From positions 2,480,001-2,544,000 of the forward strand of contig NZ_JAUSXK010000001.1 in NCBI RefSeq assembly GCF_030815955.1: a stretch of DNA of 64,000 bases, given 5' to 3'. Shown piece after piece: positions 17,480-26,317 of this stretch. Source of the stretch: Microbacterium murale (GTDB lineage Bacteria; Actinomycetota; Actinomycetes; Actinomycetales; Microbacteriaceae). The translations under genes were made by a program, and so were the position numbers. Each line of letters starts with the position of its first letter. Within the stretch, counting starts at the first letter, position 1. The notes below the pieces were generated by a model. It saw only the letters and a list, made by a program, of their open reading frames with translations. It was not told the DNA's origin and did no database searches.

Positions 17480-18354
17480 GCCCGACCCCCGGATTCGACC
17501 CGGACAAGTTGACTGCGATCGATGTGCACGTGCATGTGTCCGTCGACTCCACCGGCCGCACGGCATCACCTCCCGCGCTCACCGAGGCACTCGCGAAGTA
17601 CTTCAAGAGCACCGAGAAGCCGCGCGATGTCGATGCGACCGCGGCGTACTACCGTGAGCGCCGGATGGGTGCGGTGGTGTTCACGGTCGATGCGACGACG
17701 AACCTCGGCCATGCCCCGAACAGCGTCGACGAGATCGTGGAGGGTGCCGCGCGCAACTCCGACGTGCTCATCCCGTTCGGCAGCGTCGACCCGCTGCAGG
17801 GCGAAGCCGCAGTGGAGGAGGCACGCCGTCAGGCGGCGATCGGTGTGCGGGGTTTCAAGTTCCACCCGACCGTGCAGGCGTTCGATCCGTCCGACCCCGC
17901 GTACACGCCGCTGTTCGGCGCCATCGAAGAACTGGGCCTGCCGATCATCGTGCACACCGGGCAGACCGGTGCCGGCGCTCAGCTGGCCGGCGGGTGGGGC
18001 TTCCGTCTCGGCCTGTCGAATCCGATGCTGCTCGATGACCTTGCGGCGCGGCATCCCGAGATGCAGATCGTCATGGCTCACCCGAGCGTTCCGTGGCAGG
18101 ATGAGCAGCTTTCCGTGGCAACGCACAAGGGCAACGTGTGGATCGAGCTCTCGGGCTGGTCCGCGAAGTACTTCGCGCCGTCCCTCGTGCGCGCCGCGCG
18201 CACCTATCTCAACGGGAAGACTCTGTTCGGCTCGGATCTCCCCGCGCTGACGCCCGATCGCTGGCTCGACGATTTCGCGAAGCTCGAATTCCCGGATACC
18301 GCAGTCCAAGCCATCGTCAAGGACAATGCCGTGCGCCTCCTCGGGCTGCGCTGA
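17476..18354 (+). CDS. Amidohydrolase-2 family metal-dependent hydrolase/decarboxylase
   Basis: A 292-residue TIM-barrel amidohydrolase. Metal-binding residues are visible: HVH near residue 18, IIVHTG near 157, MAHPS near 198 and LFGSDLP near 248. The group includes ACMSD-like decarboxylases and lactonases; C-C or C-O cleavage of an acid is the best guess. ATGA overlap with the ligase upstream and TGATG overlap with the acyl-CoA dehydrogenase downstream show tight coupling. A related but longer protein lies at 20577-21560. Confidence 0.85.
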   Translation: MSPTPGFDPDKLTAIDVHVHVSVDSTGRTASPPALTEALAKYFKSTEKPRDVDATAAYYRERRMGAVVFTVDATTNLGHAPNSVDEIVEGAARNSDVLIPFGSVDPLQGEAAVEEARRQAAIGVRGFKFHPTVQAFDPSDPAYTPLFGAIEELGLPIIVHTGQTGAGAQLAGGWGFRLGLSNPMLLDDLAARHPEMQIVMAHPSVPWQDEQLSVATHKGNVWIELSGWSAKYFAPSLVRAARTYLNGKTLFGSDLPALTPDRWLDDFAKLEFPDTAVQAIVKDNAVRLLGLR

Positions 18355-19535
18355 TGTCCGTCGCCCCGCCGACGGATCTGCTCGGTTACGTCGATGAACT
18401 GCTGACGCTGTCAGAGCGCGCGAAGCTCCAGGCGTTGCGCGACCTCCTCGAGAAGCGCGCGCGTCCGCACCTTGCCGACTGGTGGGAAGCAGGTGAGTCT
18501 CCTGCGCACCTTCGGGGCGAACTCGCCGCGCTGCACCTGGAGGACGACCCCGCACTGCTCGACGCCGACGGTCGCCTGAGTCCCGCATACGTGGGATTCA
18601 AACACTTCGAGTTCCAGCGATTCGACGCGTCGATCGCGACGCTGTACGGGGGACAGGTCGGCATGTTCCGCACCGTCGTGCGCGAGGGGGGATCAGCCGA
18701 GCAGGTGGCGCGTCTTGATCCGCGCATCCCCTCGTTCGAACTCACCGGATGCTTCGCGCTCACCGAACCCGACCACGGGTCGGATGTCGCGAACGGCATG
18801 GAGACGACAGCGACGAGGGACGGCGAAACCTGGCACCTCACCGGGCGCAAGCGATGGATCGGCAACGCCGCGCTCTCCGATGTTCTGCTCGTGGTGGCGA
18901 AGGACGCCGCAGACGGCGCTGCGAAGGCTTTTCTCGTGCCGAGGGAGTCTCCCGGAGTGACCATCACCGACATCCGCGGCAAGATCGCGCTGCGCATGGT
19001 GCGAAGCGGCGACATCACTATCGACGACGTGCAGGTGCCCGAGTCGGATCGACTGCAGCGCATCAATTCGTTCAGTGACGTCTCCGCCATCCTCGCCCAA
19101 CTGCGGTACGTGATCGGCTGGAATGCGGCAGGCATGCAGATCGGCGCCTACGAAGCAGCCCTTCGCTATGCGCTCGCTCGGCACCAGTTCGGGCGACCGA
19201 TCGCAGGCTTCCAACTCATTCAAGAGAAACTCACGCGAATGCTGGGCAACGCGACTTCGACTCTCGCTTTCGCGGTACGACTGACCGACCTGAAGACGCG
19301 CGGCGAACTCACCGAATCCGTTGCTGCGCTGGCGAAGACCTGGGCAGCCGATCGCGTGCGCGAGACCGTCGCGCTGGGTAGGGAGATCGCGGGTGCCGAG
19401 GGCATCCGCGTCGACCACGACCTCGCCCGGTACTTCACCGATGCTGAAGCGGTATACACCTACGAGGGCACGCATGAGATGAACTCGCTCATCGTCGGTC
19501 GCGCGATCACCGGTCTATCGGCTTTCACAAGGTGA
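18354..19535 (+). CDS. Acyl-CoA dehydrogenase
   Basis: A 393-residue flavoprotein with the complete acyl-CoA dehydrogenase layout. It has FALTEPDHGSD near residue 138, the Trp-containing FAD block KRWIGN near 165, and the C-terminal base region YEGTHEMNSLIVGRAITG, where the catalytic glutamate follows YEG(T/S). It introduces a double bond into an acyl-CoA and passes electrons to ETF. Its ATG overlaps the amidohydrolase stop by one base. It is the last gene of the MaoC operon; a convergent IclR gene ends 47 nt downstream. Confidence 0.9.
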   Translation: MSVAPPTDLLGYVDELLTLSERAKLQALRDLLEKRARPHLADWWEAGESPAHLRGELAALHLEDDPALLDADGRLSPAYVGFKHFEFQRFDASIATLYGGQVGMFRTVVREGGSAEQVARLDPRIPSFELTGCFALTEPDHGSDVANGMETTATRDGETWHLTGRKRWIGNAALSDVLLVVAKDAADGAAKAFLVPRESPGVTITDIRGKIALRMVRSGDITIDDVQVPESDRLQRINSFSDVSAILAQLRYVIGWNAAGMQIGAYEAALRYALARHQFGRPIAGFQLIQEKLTRMLGNATSTLAFAVRLTDLKTRGELTESVAALAKTWAADRVRETVALGREIAGAEGIRVDHDLARYFTDAEAVYTYEGTHEMNSLIVGRAITGLSAFTR

Positions 19536-19582
19536 TCAGCACTCGGAGCTGCTGAGGAGGGTGCCATGAAGCCTGGCCCTGC

Positions 19583-20380
19583 TCATTCAGCGAGGTCACC
19601 GAAGCCGGCGGCGGCGAGCGAGCGCGAGATCGACGTCGCTGTCAGACGGATCAGGTGCACCATGCCGCGCAGATCGCCCGTGCCCACGGGGTACGAAAGC
19701 GAGACTGCGGCGATGACAGAGCCATCGACTCCCCGGACAGGTGCCGACACGGCGATACTCTCGAGGTCGACCTGCCGATCGCTCACTGCATAGCCGGCGC
19801 GCTGGATGTCGAGGAGTACCCGCTCGAGCTCCGTCCGGTCGGTGTATGTGTACGGGGTGAACGCGACCAGCTCGCCCGCGAGCACCTCCTCCCGGATGTG
19901 CCGCGGTGCGTAGGCGAGCAGCACCTGCCCGATCGCAGTGATGTGCAGGTCGTAGCGGTCGCCGACGACGGGTCGACGCGGCGTGGTGCGGGGGTTGTGA
20001 AACCGCTCGATCGAGACCAGTTCGGTGCCCTCGCGGATGGCGAGGTGCGTCGCGAAGCCCGTCGTCTCGTAAAGGTCGAGGAGATAGGGACGCGCATACC
20101 GCTGCAGGCCGACTGAGCGCGGTGCACGGGACGCCACTTCCCACAGCCGGAGGCCTACGCGGTAGCGGCTGTCTGCATCACGCTCGAGCGCACCCCATTC
20201 GGTGAGGCGCTGCACGATGCGATAGCACGTGGCAATCGGCAATCCACTGTTCCGGCTGATGTCTGACAGTGCCTGACGCGCGCGATGGCCCTGGAAAGTG
20301 CCGAGGATGGACAGCGCCCGATCCACGACGGAGCGAGACCCGGCTTCGGGATCGAGGACCTTCACTGGCGCCATCGTCAT
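19583..20380 (-). CDS. IclR-family transcriptional regulator
   Basis: A 265-residue regulator. The winged helix is near residues 17-75 (SVVDRALSILGTFQGH, then GLPIATCYRIVQRL), followed by the IclR ligand domain (GQVLLAYAP near 150). There is no Shine-Dalgarno sequence; instead TATCCT lies exactly 6 nt before the ATG at 20378-20380, indicating a leaderless transcript. An in-frame GTG one codon upstream is less likely. It diverges from the amidohydrolase gene at 20577; the 15-bp palindrome at 20466-20480 in the gap is a good operator candidate for this protein or for the IclR at 21618. Confidence 0.87.
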   Translation of the reverse strand: MTMAPVKVLDPEAGSRSVVDRALSILGTFQGHRARQALSDISRNSGLPIATCYRIVQRLTEWGALERDADSRYRVGLRLWEVASRAPRSVGLQRYARPYLLDLYETTGFATHLAIREGTELVSIERFHNPRTTPRRPVVGDRYDLHITAIGQVLLAYAPRHIREEVLAGELVAFTPYTYTDRTELERVLLDIQRAGYAVSDRQVDLESIAVSAPVRGVDGSVIAAVSLSYPVGTGDLRGMVHLIRLTATSISRSLAAAGFGDLAE

Positions 20381-20386
20381 CACAAC

Positions 20387-20392
20387 AGGATA
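20387..20392 (-). promoter_or_regulatory. -10 box for leaderless IclR transcript
   Basis: TATCCT on the minus strand ends 6 nt before the ATG at 20380, placing transcription start at the start codon. The hexamer 17 nt further upstream reads GTGTCA, a poor -35 box. Confidence 0.5.
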
Positions 20393-20465
20393 CTCCCGTT
20401 TGTACGCTTTGACACCTATCAGTACGCTGAGCGTTCATTTTCATGCGAGATAGCTTCGGATCGTC

Positions 20466-20480
20466 TTCCACCAGGTGGAA
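20466..20480. promoter_or_regulatory. IclR-type palindromic operator, copy 1
   Basis: TTCCACC-A-GGTGGAA is a perfect 15-bp palindrome (17 bp with the flanking C and G) about 97 nt upstream of the amidohydrolase ATG. Near-identical sites occur at 22476-22490 and 29142-29156. Size and symmetry fit IclR dimers. Confidence 0.65.
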
Positions 20481-20576
20481 GGGTCGGATGCTTCGACCTC
20501 GGCGCAGTCGGAGAGTGGAGGCGCCGGCCGACGGACAGGTCTCAACCAGTCGGATAGGTCTCAACGAGGAGGACGC

Positions 20577-21560
20577 ATGATCATCGATGCCCATGCCCAT
20601 GCAATTCCGGGGACCTTTCCTCCGCGGGACGGGTTTCCCGCGATGGAGTCGATCGATGCCGACACCGCGAGGACGCTCGTGTTCGGCACCACCCGGTTCC
20701 GAGCCCGAGCAACGTTCTTCGATGCCGAGAGCCGCATCGACGCGATGGACGCCTCGGGGGTCGATCAAGAGATCGTCTCGCCGATGCCGCCACTCCTGAA
20801 CACCGGAATCGAGGCGTCTCTCGGACGGGAGATCTCGCGCTACGTCAACGAATCGATGGCCGAGATCGTCGCCGCCGGCGGCGGCCGCATCCACGGACTC
20901 GGAATGGTGGCGCTCCAGGATCCCGATTCCGCCGCTGCGGAGCTCGACACCGTCAGAGAACTCGGGCTCCGCGGAGTCGAAGTGCCGTCGAATGTGCGAG
21001 GGGTCGCGATCGGCGACGCCCGGTTCGCCGAGTTCTTCCGGGAGATCGACCGGCTCGGGCTCTCGGTGTTCATTCACGCGTTGCCCCGCGCCGACGAGCC
21101 GGAGCTGCCCCCGCACCTTCGAGCGTCGATCGGCGTCGGCATCGAAGGAGCGCGCGCCGCGTCCTCGTTGCTCTTCGGAGGCATGGCAGACAGTTGCCGG
21201 CTCGAGCGTGTGCTCTTCAGTCACGCGGCCGGCGGGCTTCCACTCATGCTGGCGCGTGCCGACTACTTCTGGTCACAGCAGCACGTCGACTCCCGACCTG
21301 CAGCGGCGCCCAGCACGGTGGCACGGCGCTTCTTCTACGATTCGATGCTCTTCGACTCGAAGGGGCTCCGCTTCTGCATCGACTACCTCGGCGCAGACCG
21401 CATGGTGCTCGGCACCGACTTCCCCGCCATGGCTCGACCCGGCGTGCTCGGCTCGACCCTGGAGGGTCTTGAACTGTCGGACCACGACGCCAGGCGCATC
21501 GAGTCCGTCAACGCGCTGGCGTTCCTCGATCTTGCTGAGGCGCTGGCCGACGCGGCATGA
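20577..21560 (+). CDS. Amidohydrolase family protein (ACMSD-like)
   Basis: A 327-residue TIM-barrel hydrolase or decarboxylase. Metal ligands are visible in DAHAHAIP at the N-terminus, FIHALPR near residue 163, FSHAAGG near 214 and LGTDFPAM near 278, the pattern of aminocarboxymuconate-semialdehyde-decarboxylase-like enzymes. Substrate unknown. The ATG at 20577 has GAGGAGG 5 nt upstream. A 10-bp direct repeat AGGTCTCAAC (20537-20546 and 20556-20565) lies just before it. The gene is followed after 57 nt by an IclR gene. Confidence 0.85.
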   Translation: MIIDAHAHAIPGTFPPRDGFPAMESIDADTARTLVFGTTRFRARATFFDAESRIDAMDASGVDQEIVSPMPPLLNTGIEASLGREISRYVNESMAEIVAAGGGRIHGLGMVALQDPDSAAAELDTVRELGLRGVEVPSNVRGVAIGDARFAEFFREIDRLGLSVFIHALPRADEPELPPHLRASIGVGIEGARAASSLLFGGMADSCRLERVLFSHAAGGLPLMLARADYFWSQQHVDSRPAAAPSTVARRFFYDSMLFDSKGLRFCIDYLGADRMVLGTDFPAMARPGVLGSTLEGLELSDHDARRIESVNALAFLDLAEALADAA

Positions 21561-21617
21561 CGACACCGGCGAAGACTCGGTGAGGACCGCACTGGCACGA
21601 GAGAAGGGTGAGCCCGC

Positions 21618-22445
21618 ATGGTTCTGGAGGCAGAGATGGAGCACGAGAACGGGAAGCGCACCGCGGCCGCGCGGGCCCTCGCGGTGCTGGGAGCCTTCTC
21701 GCAGGGCGGAGGCGCGCTCACTCTGACGGAGATCAGCAGATACGCCGATCTGTCGTTGACGACAGCGCATCGGCTCGCGCACGAAGTGCTCGAGTGGGGC
21801 GGTCTCGAACTGGACGATGAGGGGCGCTACCGTCTCAGCCGGAAGATCCTGGATCTCGCCTCGTCCTCGACTCGGGCGCTGCGCCTGCGCGAAAGCGCGC
21901 TCCCGCACATTTCCGACCTGCATCGGCTGACCGGTCTGACCGTGCATCTCGGGGTGCGTGACGGCGGCGACGTGATGTACCTCGAGGCGCTGCGCCCGCA
22001 CTCCAACTACTCCGGGGAGAACCGCATGGGCGGACGGATGCCGTTGCATGTGACGGCCACGGGGCTCGCGCTGCTCGCTTACGCCGAACCGGCGTTCGTG
22101 GATGAGTACCTCAGTCGTCCGCTGAAGAGATTCACCCCGCATACGCTCGCGGATCCGGACTCCGTCCGTGCGGCGCTGGAGACCGCGAGGCGCAACAGGT
22201 TCGCCCTGGTGAGCCAGACGATCTCGCTGGGTGCGGGGGCAGTGGCCGCTCCGGTGTTCGGCGAGGACGGGAGCGTGGAGACCGTGGTCGGCGTCGTGCA
22301 CCTCATCGGGCGTGACGACCCGGCCAAACTCATCGATCCGGTGCGTGCAGCGGCCACCCGCGTCGGGCATGCGCTCGCCGAGCGCCGTACCCGGCCTCAC
22401 CCGCGCACGGTCGACTTCAACCGGCGCAGCGCCGGGTTCTTCTGA
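21618..22445 (+). CDS. IclR-family transcriptional regulator
   Basis: A regulator of about 275 residues, third of its family here. An N-terminal helix-turn-helix (LTEISRYADLSLTTAHRL near residues 37-55) is followed by an effector domain (VTATGLALLAYAEP near 138). Two starts are plausible: ATG 21618 with AAGGG upstream, or ATG 21636, which has a better GGAGG at 5 nt. It sits between the amidohydrolase gene and the peptide-type importer, and the matching palindromes before both (20466 and 22476) suggest it controls both. It could equally share them with the IclR at 20380. Confidence 0.87.
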   Translation: MVLEAEMEHENGKRTAAARALAVLGAFSQGGGALTLTEISRYADLSLTTAHRLAHEVLEWGGLELDDEGRYRLSRKILDLASSSTRALRLRESALPHISDLHRLTGLTVHLGVRDGGDVMYLEALRPHSNYSGENRMGGRMPLHVTATGLALLAYAEPAFVDEYLSRPLKRFTPHTLADPDSVRAALETARRNRFALVSQTISLGAGAVAAPVFGEDGSVETVVGVVHLIGRDDPAKLIDPVRAAATRVGHALAERRTRPHPRTVDFNRRSAGFF

Positions 22446-22475
22446 AACCCGTCGGGCCGCCATCTGCGACCGACC

Positions 22476-22490
22476 TTCCGCCCGGCGGAA
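22476..22490. promoter_or_regulatory. IclR-type palindromic operator, copy 2
   Basis: TTCCGCC-C-GGCGGAA is a perfect 15-bp palindrome with the consensus TTCCRCCNGGYGGAA, about 90 nt before the leader ORF of the importer operon. Confidence 0.65.
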
Positions 22491-22565
22491 CCGGGCATAG
22501 GGACATCGTCACAGGCTGAGTGAAGGTGAGACCACACTTCACGAGCGTGAATCGAAGGAGATCCG

Positions 22566-22634
22566 ATGCTCGAATCGTCCATAACCCGTTCGGGCAGCCC
22601 CGCTGACCCTCACCGGTGCGAGGTGCGACCGTGA
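22566..22634 (+). CDS. 22-residue leader peptide of the importer operon
   Basis: A short ORF starts at ATG 22566 with a perfect AAGGAGAT Shine-Dalgarno sequence at 4 nt and ends in a TGA (22632-22634) that overlaps the permease GTG start (22631) as GTGA. It is 22 codons long, too short for the usual ORF length limits, with no hydrophobic segment; it begins MLESSITRSG and ends CEVRP. It probably serves as a translated leader that couples ribosomes onto the permease, or as an attenuator. Existence as a translated unit is inferred from the SD and the overlap. Confidence 0.6.
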   Translation: MLESSITRSGSPADPHRCEVRP

Positions 22635-23629
22635 GGGCGATAGCGATTCGTTATGGCCGGCTGCTGGTCTCGTCGCTGCTGCTGTTCGTCGCGGTCATCA
22701 CGGTGCTGTTCCTGCTGCTCGAGCTGGCGCCGGGCGATCCGATCCAGAGTCTCGTCGGCGACGTGCCGATCTCTCCCGCCTTCGAGGCGCAGATCACCGC
22801 AGCGTATGGGCTGGACAAGCCGCTCTGGGAGAGGTACCTCATCTACCTCGGGAATGTCTTCTCCGGGAACCTCGGTATCTCGTTCGGCACGAATCAGCCG
22901 GTGCTCGAGCTCATCCTGAGCCGGGCCGGCAACACTCTCGCGCTGGCTGTACCGTCGTTCATCATCTCGACCACGCTCGGCATCGTGCTCGGTTCGATCG
23001 CCGCCCGCACCCGCCGCCGGTGGCTCGACAGCAGCATCTCGGGCGTCGCGGTCGGTCTCTTCTCGGTTCCGAACTTCTGGCTCGGGATGATGCTCATCAT
23101 GGTCTTCTCGCTCGGCCTCGGGTGGTTGCCCACCCAGGGCAAAGCACCGTACGGCCAGGAGGGCATCGCGGTGCAGTACATGGTGCTGCCGATAATCACG
23201 ATGGCCACGAGCGAGCTGGCGTACAAGGCACGAATCATGCGCGCATCGATGATCGAATCTCTGAGCCAGGACTTCATCGATACCGCGCGTTCCAAGGGCG
23301 TCTCGTCGCGGCGCGCGCTGTGGCGCCATGCGCTGCCGAACGCGCTGCTGCCGATGGTCACCGTCTCGGGGTACAGCCTCGGGTTCATCCTGGCGGGCTC
23401 GGTACTGGTGGAGCGCGTCTTCGGCTGGCCGGGTATGGGACTGCTCTTCATCGATGCCATCGGCCGGCAGGACAACCAGGTGGTCCTGGGGGTCGTGATC
23501 GTCCTGACGGTGACGATCATCATCGTCAACATCCTGACGGATGTCGTCTACGGCATCGTCGACCCGCGGCTGCGGTCGCAACTCGTCCGCAGAAGCACCA
23601 CTACACGGAAGACCGAGGTGCCCGCATGA
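22631..23629 (+). CDS. Peptide/nickel-type ABC transporter permease (DppB-like)
   Basis: An inner-membrane permease of about 332 residues with six predicted transmembrane segments. The DppB/OppB N-terminus is visible (LLLELAPGDPIQSLVG) and the cytoplasmic loop near residue 225 (IDTARSKGVSSRRALWRHALPNA) carries the EAA motif. The GTG at 22631 (MRAIAIRYG) has GAGGTG 7 nt upstream and overlaps the leader-ORF stop; the GTG at 22616 lacks a ribosome-binding site. First structural gene of a five-gene importer operon. Confidence 0.88.
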   Translation: MRAIAIRYGRLLVSSLLLFVAVITVLFLLLELAPGDPIQSLVGDVPISPAFEAQITAAYGLDKPLWERYLIYLGNVFSGNLGISFGTNQPVLELILSRAGNTLALAVPSFIISTTLGIVLGSIAARTRRRWLDSSISGVAVGLFSVPNFWLGMMLIMVFSLGLGWLPTQGKAPYGQEGIAVQYMVLPIITMATSELAYKARIMRASMIESLSQDFIDTARSKGVSSRRALWRHALPNALLPMVTVSGYSLGFILAGSVLVERVFGWPGMGLLFIDAIGRQDNQVVLGVVIVLTVTIIIVNILTDVVYGIVDPRLRSQLVRRSTTTRKTEVPA

Positions 23630-24543
23630 CCACGACAGATGGCACGATCGTCATCGACGCCGAGCATCCCACGGAACCGGAGCAGGACGCTCCCACGGAG
23701 GGACGCATCGAATCCCGCCCGTCGACGTGGAAGATCTTCCTCCGAAAACCGTCCACCCTGATCTTCCTGCCCCTCCTGCTGATCTTCGCGCTCATCTCGT
23801 TCGTCGGGCCGTTCTTCGTCGGAAGCCCGAGTGCGACGGGCAACCCCACCCTGCTCCCGCCGGGCGGGGCGTTCCCTCTCGGGACTGACGATCTTGGCCG
23901 TGACTACCTTGCCCGCGTCGTGTACGGCGGTCAGATCTCGTTGCTCGTCGGCTTCACCGTCGCACTCCTGTGCATGACGATCGGCGTGGTCGTGGGCGGG
24001 CTCGCCGGGTACTACGGCGGATTCATGGACAGCGCGCTCGTGAAGGTGGCCGAGTTCTTCCAGGTGCTGCCGGGGCTCATCCTGGCCCTGGTGGCGGCCG
24101 CTCTGCTCGGATCGAACGTGTTCATCATCGTCGCAATACTTGCGATCACGATGTGGCCGAGCTGCGCCAGGATCGTGCGCGCGGAGGCGATGCGCATCTC
24201 CAAGCTCGGCTATATCGAGTCCGCGAAGGCCGCGGGGTTCGGCGGAATCCGCATCCTCTGGTCCGACGTCGTCCCCAACGCGATGCCCCCCGTGCTCGTG
24301 GCCACCAGCATGACGGTGGGCCGCGCGATCCTCGTGGAGTCCGGATTGGCGTACCTCGGCATCGGCGACACCAGCCGGCCGAGCTGGGGCGCCCTGCTCA
24401 ACTCGGCGCAGGCCTATATGCAGCAGGCCTGGTGGCTCGCTCTGTTCCCCGGCATGTGCATCTTCCTGGTGGTGCTGGCTGTCAACATGCTCGGCGACGG
24501 ACTGAACGACGCGCTGAATCCGACGATCGGGAGGGTCAAGTGA
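23626..24543 (+). CDS. Peptide/nickel-type ABC transporter permease (DppC-like)
   Basis: A 305-residue membrane permease pairing with the DppB-like protein. A cytoplasmic N-terminal tail of about 45 residues precedes the first membrane segment; FPLGTDDLGRDYLARVVYG is the family's periplasmic motif, and the EAA loop lies near residue 200 (IESAKAAGFGGIRILWSDVVPN). The start overlaps the previous stop as ATGA. The stop overlaps the ATPase ATG. Confidence 0.88.
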   Translation: MTTTDGTIVIDAEHPTEPEQDAPTEGRIESRPSTWKIFLRKPSTLIFLPLLLIFALISFVGPFFVGSPSATGNPTLLPPGGAFPLGTDDLGRDYLARVVYGGQISLLVGFTVALLCMTIGVVVGGLAGYYGGFMDSALVKVAEFFQVLPGLILALVAAALLGSNVFIIVAILAITMWPSCARIVRAEAMRISKLGYIESAKAAGFGGIRILWSDVVPNAMPPVLVATSMTVGRAILVESGLAYLGIGDTSRPSWGALLNSAQAYMQQAWWLALFPGMCIFLVVLAVNMLGDGLNDALNPTIGRVK

Positions 24544-25490
24544 TGTCTGTGGCGACGAACCAGAGCACCGTCGACAGGGAGTCGCGTACGGCCGAGCGCG
24601 AGTCGCGCGCGGCTGGACGCGAACCGATCCTTCGGGTGCGCAATCTCAAGGTGCAGTTGCCGACCGGCGATCGTACCGAGGTCGAGGCAGTCAGCGATGT
24701 CAGCATCACCGTGCACGACGGCGAGCGGGTGGGCATCGTCGGCGAGTCGGGATCGGGAAAGTCCATCACGGGACGCGCGATCTCGGGGCTTCTGCCCACC
24801 TCACCGAGGGTGCGGGTCGAGGGATCGATCCACTTCGCAGGACGAGAGATGAACGGCGCTGCGACACAGGAATGGAACGAGGTGCGCGCCCGTCGGATCG
24901 GAATGATCTTCCAGGACCCCCTGACGTTCCTGAATCCCACGATGAAAGTGGGCGCGCAGGTGGCGGAATCCCTCGAGCCGGCGTCTCGGCGAGGGCGCGC
25001 CGCACGTACGACCGAGGTCGCTCGCTTTCTGCGGCTCGCGGGACTCGAGGATGCGGAGCAGGTCGCGATGTGCTTTCCGCATGAGCTGAGCGGGGGGATG
25101 CGGCAGCGCGTGCTGATCGCGATCGCGATCGCCAAGCTGCCCGACCTGATCATCGCGGACGAGCCGACGACGGCGCTCGACGCGACGGTTCAAGCCCGGG
25201 TGCTCCGCACTCTCGACGACACGGTGTCGGAACTGGGGAATTCACTCATCCTGATCTCTCACGACATCGCCGTCGTCGCGAGCATGACCGACCGGATCTA
25301 CGTCATGTACAACGGCCACGTCGTGGAGGAGGGCGGCACCGCTGAGGTGCTCGCCCGGCCGCGACACCGATACACGCAGGCGCTGCTGCGCAGTGTCCGC
25401 AGCCTTTCCGACGATCACCTCGAGCTGTATTCGATCCCGTGGGAGCTACGTCGTGAGCTTTCGAAAGAGGTGGCTTCCCGTGCTTCTTGA
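24543..25490 (+). CDS. Oligopeptide-type ABC transporter ATP-binding protein (DppD-like)
   Basis: A 315-residue ATPase. Walker A GESGSGKS is near residue 66, the Q-loop is FQDPLTFLNP, the signature is LSGGMRQR, Walker B is LIIADEPTTALD and the H-loop is ISHD. The first 30 residues are an unusual Arg/Glu-rich extension (ESRTAERESRAAGRE). It overlaps the permease stop by one base and the next ATPase gene by 11 nt. Confidence 0.9.
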   Translation: MSVATNQSTVDRESRTAERESRAAGREPILRVRNLKVQLPTGDRTEVEAVSDVSITVHDGERVGIVGESGSGKSITGRAISGLLPTSPRVRVEGSIHFAGREMNGAATQEWNEVRARRIGMIFQDPLTFLNPTMKVGAQVAESLEPASRRGRAARTTEVARFLRLAGLEDAEQVAMCFPHELSGGMRQRVLIAIAIAKLPDLIIADEPTTALDATVQARVLRTLDDTVSELGNSLILISHDIAVVASMTDRIYVMYNGHVVEEGGTAEVLARPRHRYTQALLRSVRSLSDDHLELYSIPWELRRELSKEVASRAS

Positions 25491-26262
25491 AGCGAAATCC
25501 GTGACCAAGACCTTTCGCCGTCGCGGCGGAGCACCGGTCGTCGCGGTACGCAATGCGTCGATCCGCGCCGAGCCCGGTCGATTCGTCGCGATCGTCGGCG
25601 AGAGCGGAAGCGGGAAGAGCACGCTCGCGCGCATGCTGCTCGATCTCGTTCCCGCCACCGACGGCTCCGTCGAGCTCGATGGTCAGGACATCGCACAGCT
25701 GCGCGGAGGCGACCGGCGAGCGTACCGTCGCCGTGTGCAAGCGGTGCTGCAGGACCCGGCCGGATCGCTGAATCCACGCAAGCGGGTGGAGCAGGCCATC
25801 AGCGAAGTCGTGCGGCTGCACCGGATCGCCACCGGCCGATCGGCCGTGCGCGCGAGAGTGATCGATGCTCTCGAACTAGTGGGCATGGAACCTGCCGAAC
25901 GCTTTCTCGATCGTTTTCCCCATGAGCTCAGCGGTGGCCAGCGACAGCGCGTGCTCATCGCCAGGGCGATCGCTCTCGGACCGGAGATCATCGTCGCCGA
26001 CGAGGCGGTCTCGGCGCTGGATGCGTCGGTGAAGGCGGGGGTGCTCAAGGTGATGGCAGATCTGACCGAGACGATCGGCGTCGGCTACGTCTTCATCACC
26101 CACGACCTCCCCGTCGTCCGCAAGGTCGCCGATCACGTCTACGTGATGAAGTCCGGCGAGGTCGTCGAGGAGGGCCCGAAAGACCGTCTGTTCGCCGATC
26201 CCCAGCATCCGTACACCCGGACGCTGCTCGCCGCAGCACCCGAGCTCGCATCCGCCGGCTGA
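25480..26262 (+). CDS. Oligopeptide-type ABC transporter ATP-binding protein (DppF-like)
   Basis: A 260-residue ATPase, the second nucleotide-binding subunit. Walker A GESGSGKS is near residue 41, the signature is LSGGQRQR, Walker B is IIVADEAVSALD and the H-loop is THD; the ending QHPYTRTLLAA is family-typical. The GTG at 25480 (MLLEAKSV) is chosen because GAGGTGG lies 6 nt upstream, giving an 11-nt overlap with the preceding gene. GTG codons at 25450 and 25453 are alternatives. Confidence 0.88.
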   Translation: MLLEAKSVTKTFRRRGGAPVVAVRNASIRAEPGRFVAIVGESGSGKSTLARMLLDLVPATDGSVELDGQDIAQLRGGDRRAYRRRVQAVLQDPAGSLNPRKRVEQAISEVVRLHRIATGRSAVRARVIDALELVGMEPAERFLDRFPHELSGGQRQRVLIARAIALGPEIIVADEAVSALDASVKAGVLKVMADLTETIGVGYVFITHDLPVVRKVADHVYVMKSGEVVEEGPKDRLFADPQHPYTRTLLAAAPELASAG

Positions 26263-26317
26263 ACCACTTTCCGTAAGAACACACCGTGTCCCAGACACCT
26301 GCAGAGAGGCAGTGAAC

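Noticed and set aside
19566..19793. Short plus-strand ORF with a good GAGGAGG ribosome site after the acyl-CoA dehydrogenase gene
   Set aside because: It runs antisense through the IclR gene and its protein is low-complexity. The ribosome site may be a relic of a lost downstream gene, but no gene can be supported.
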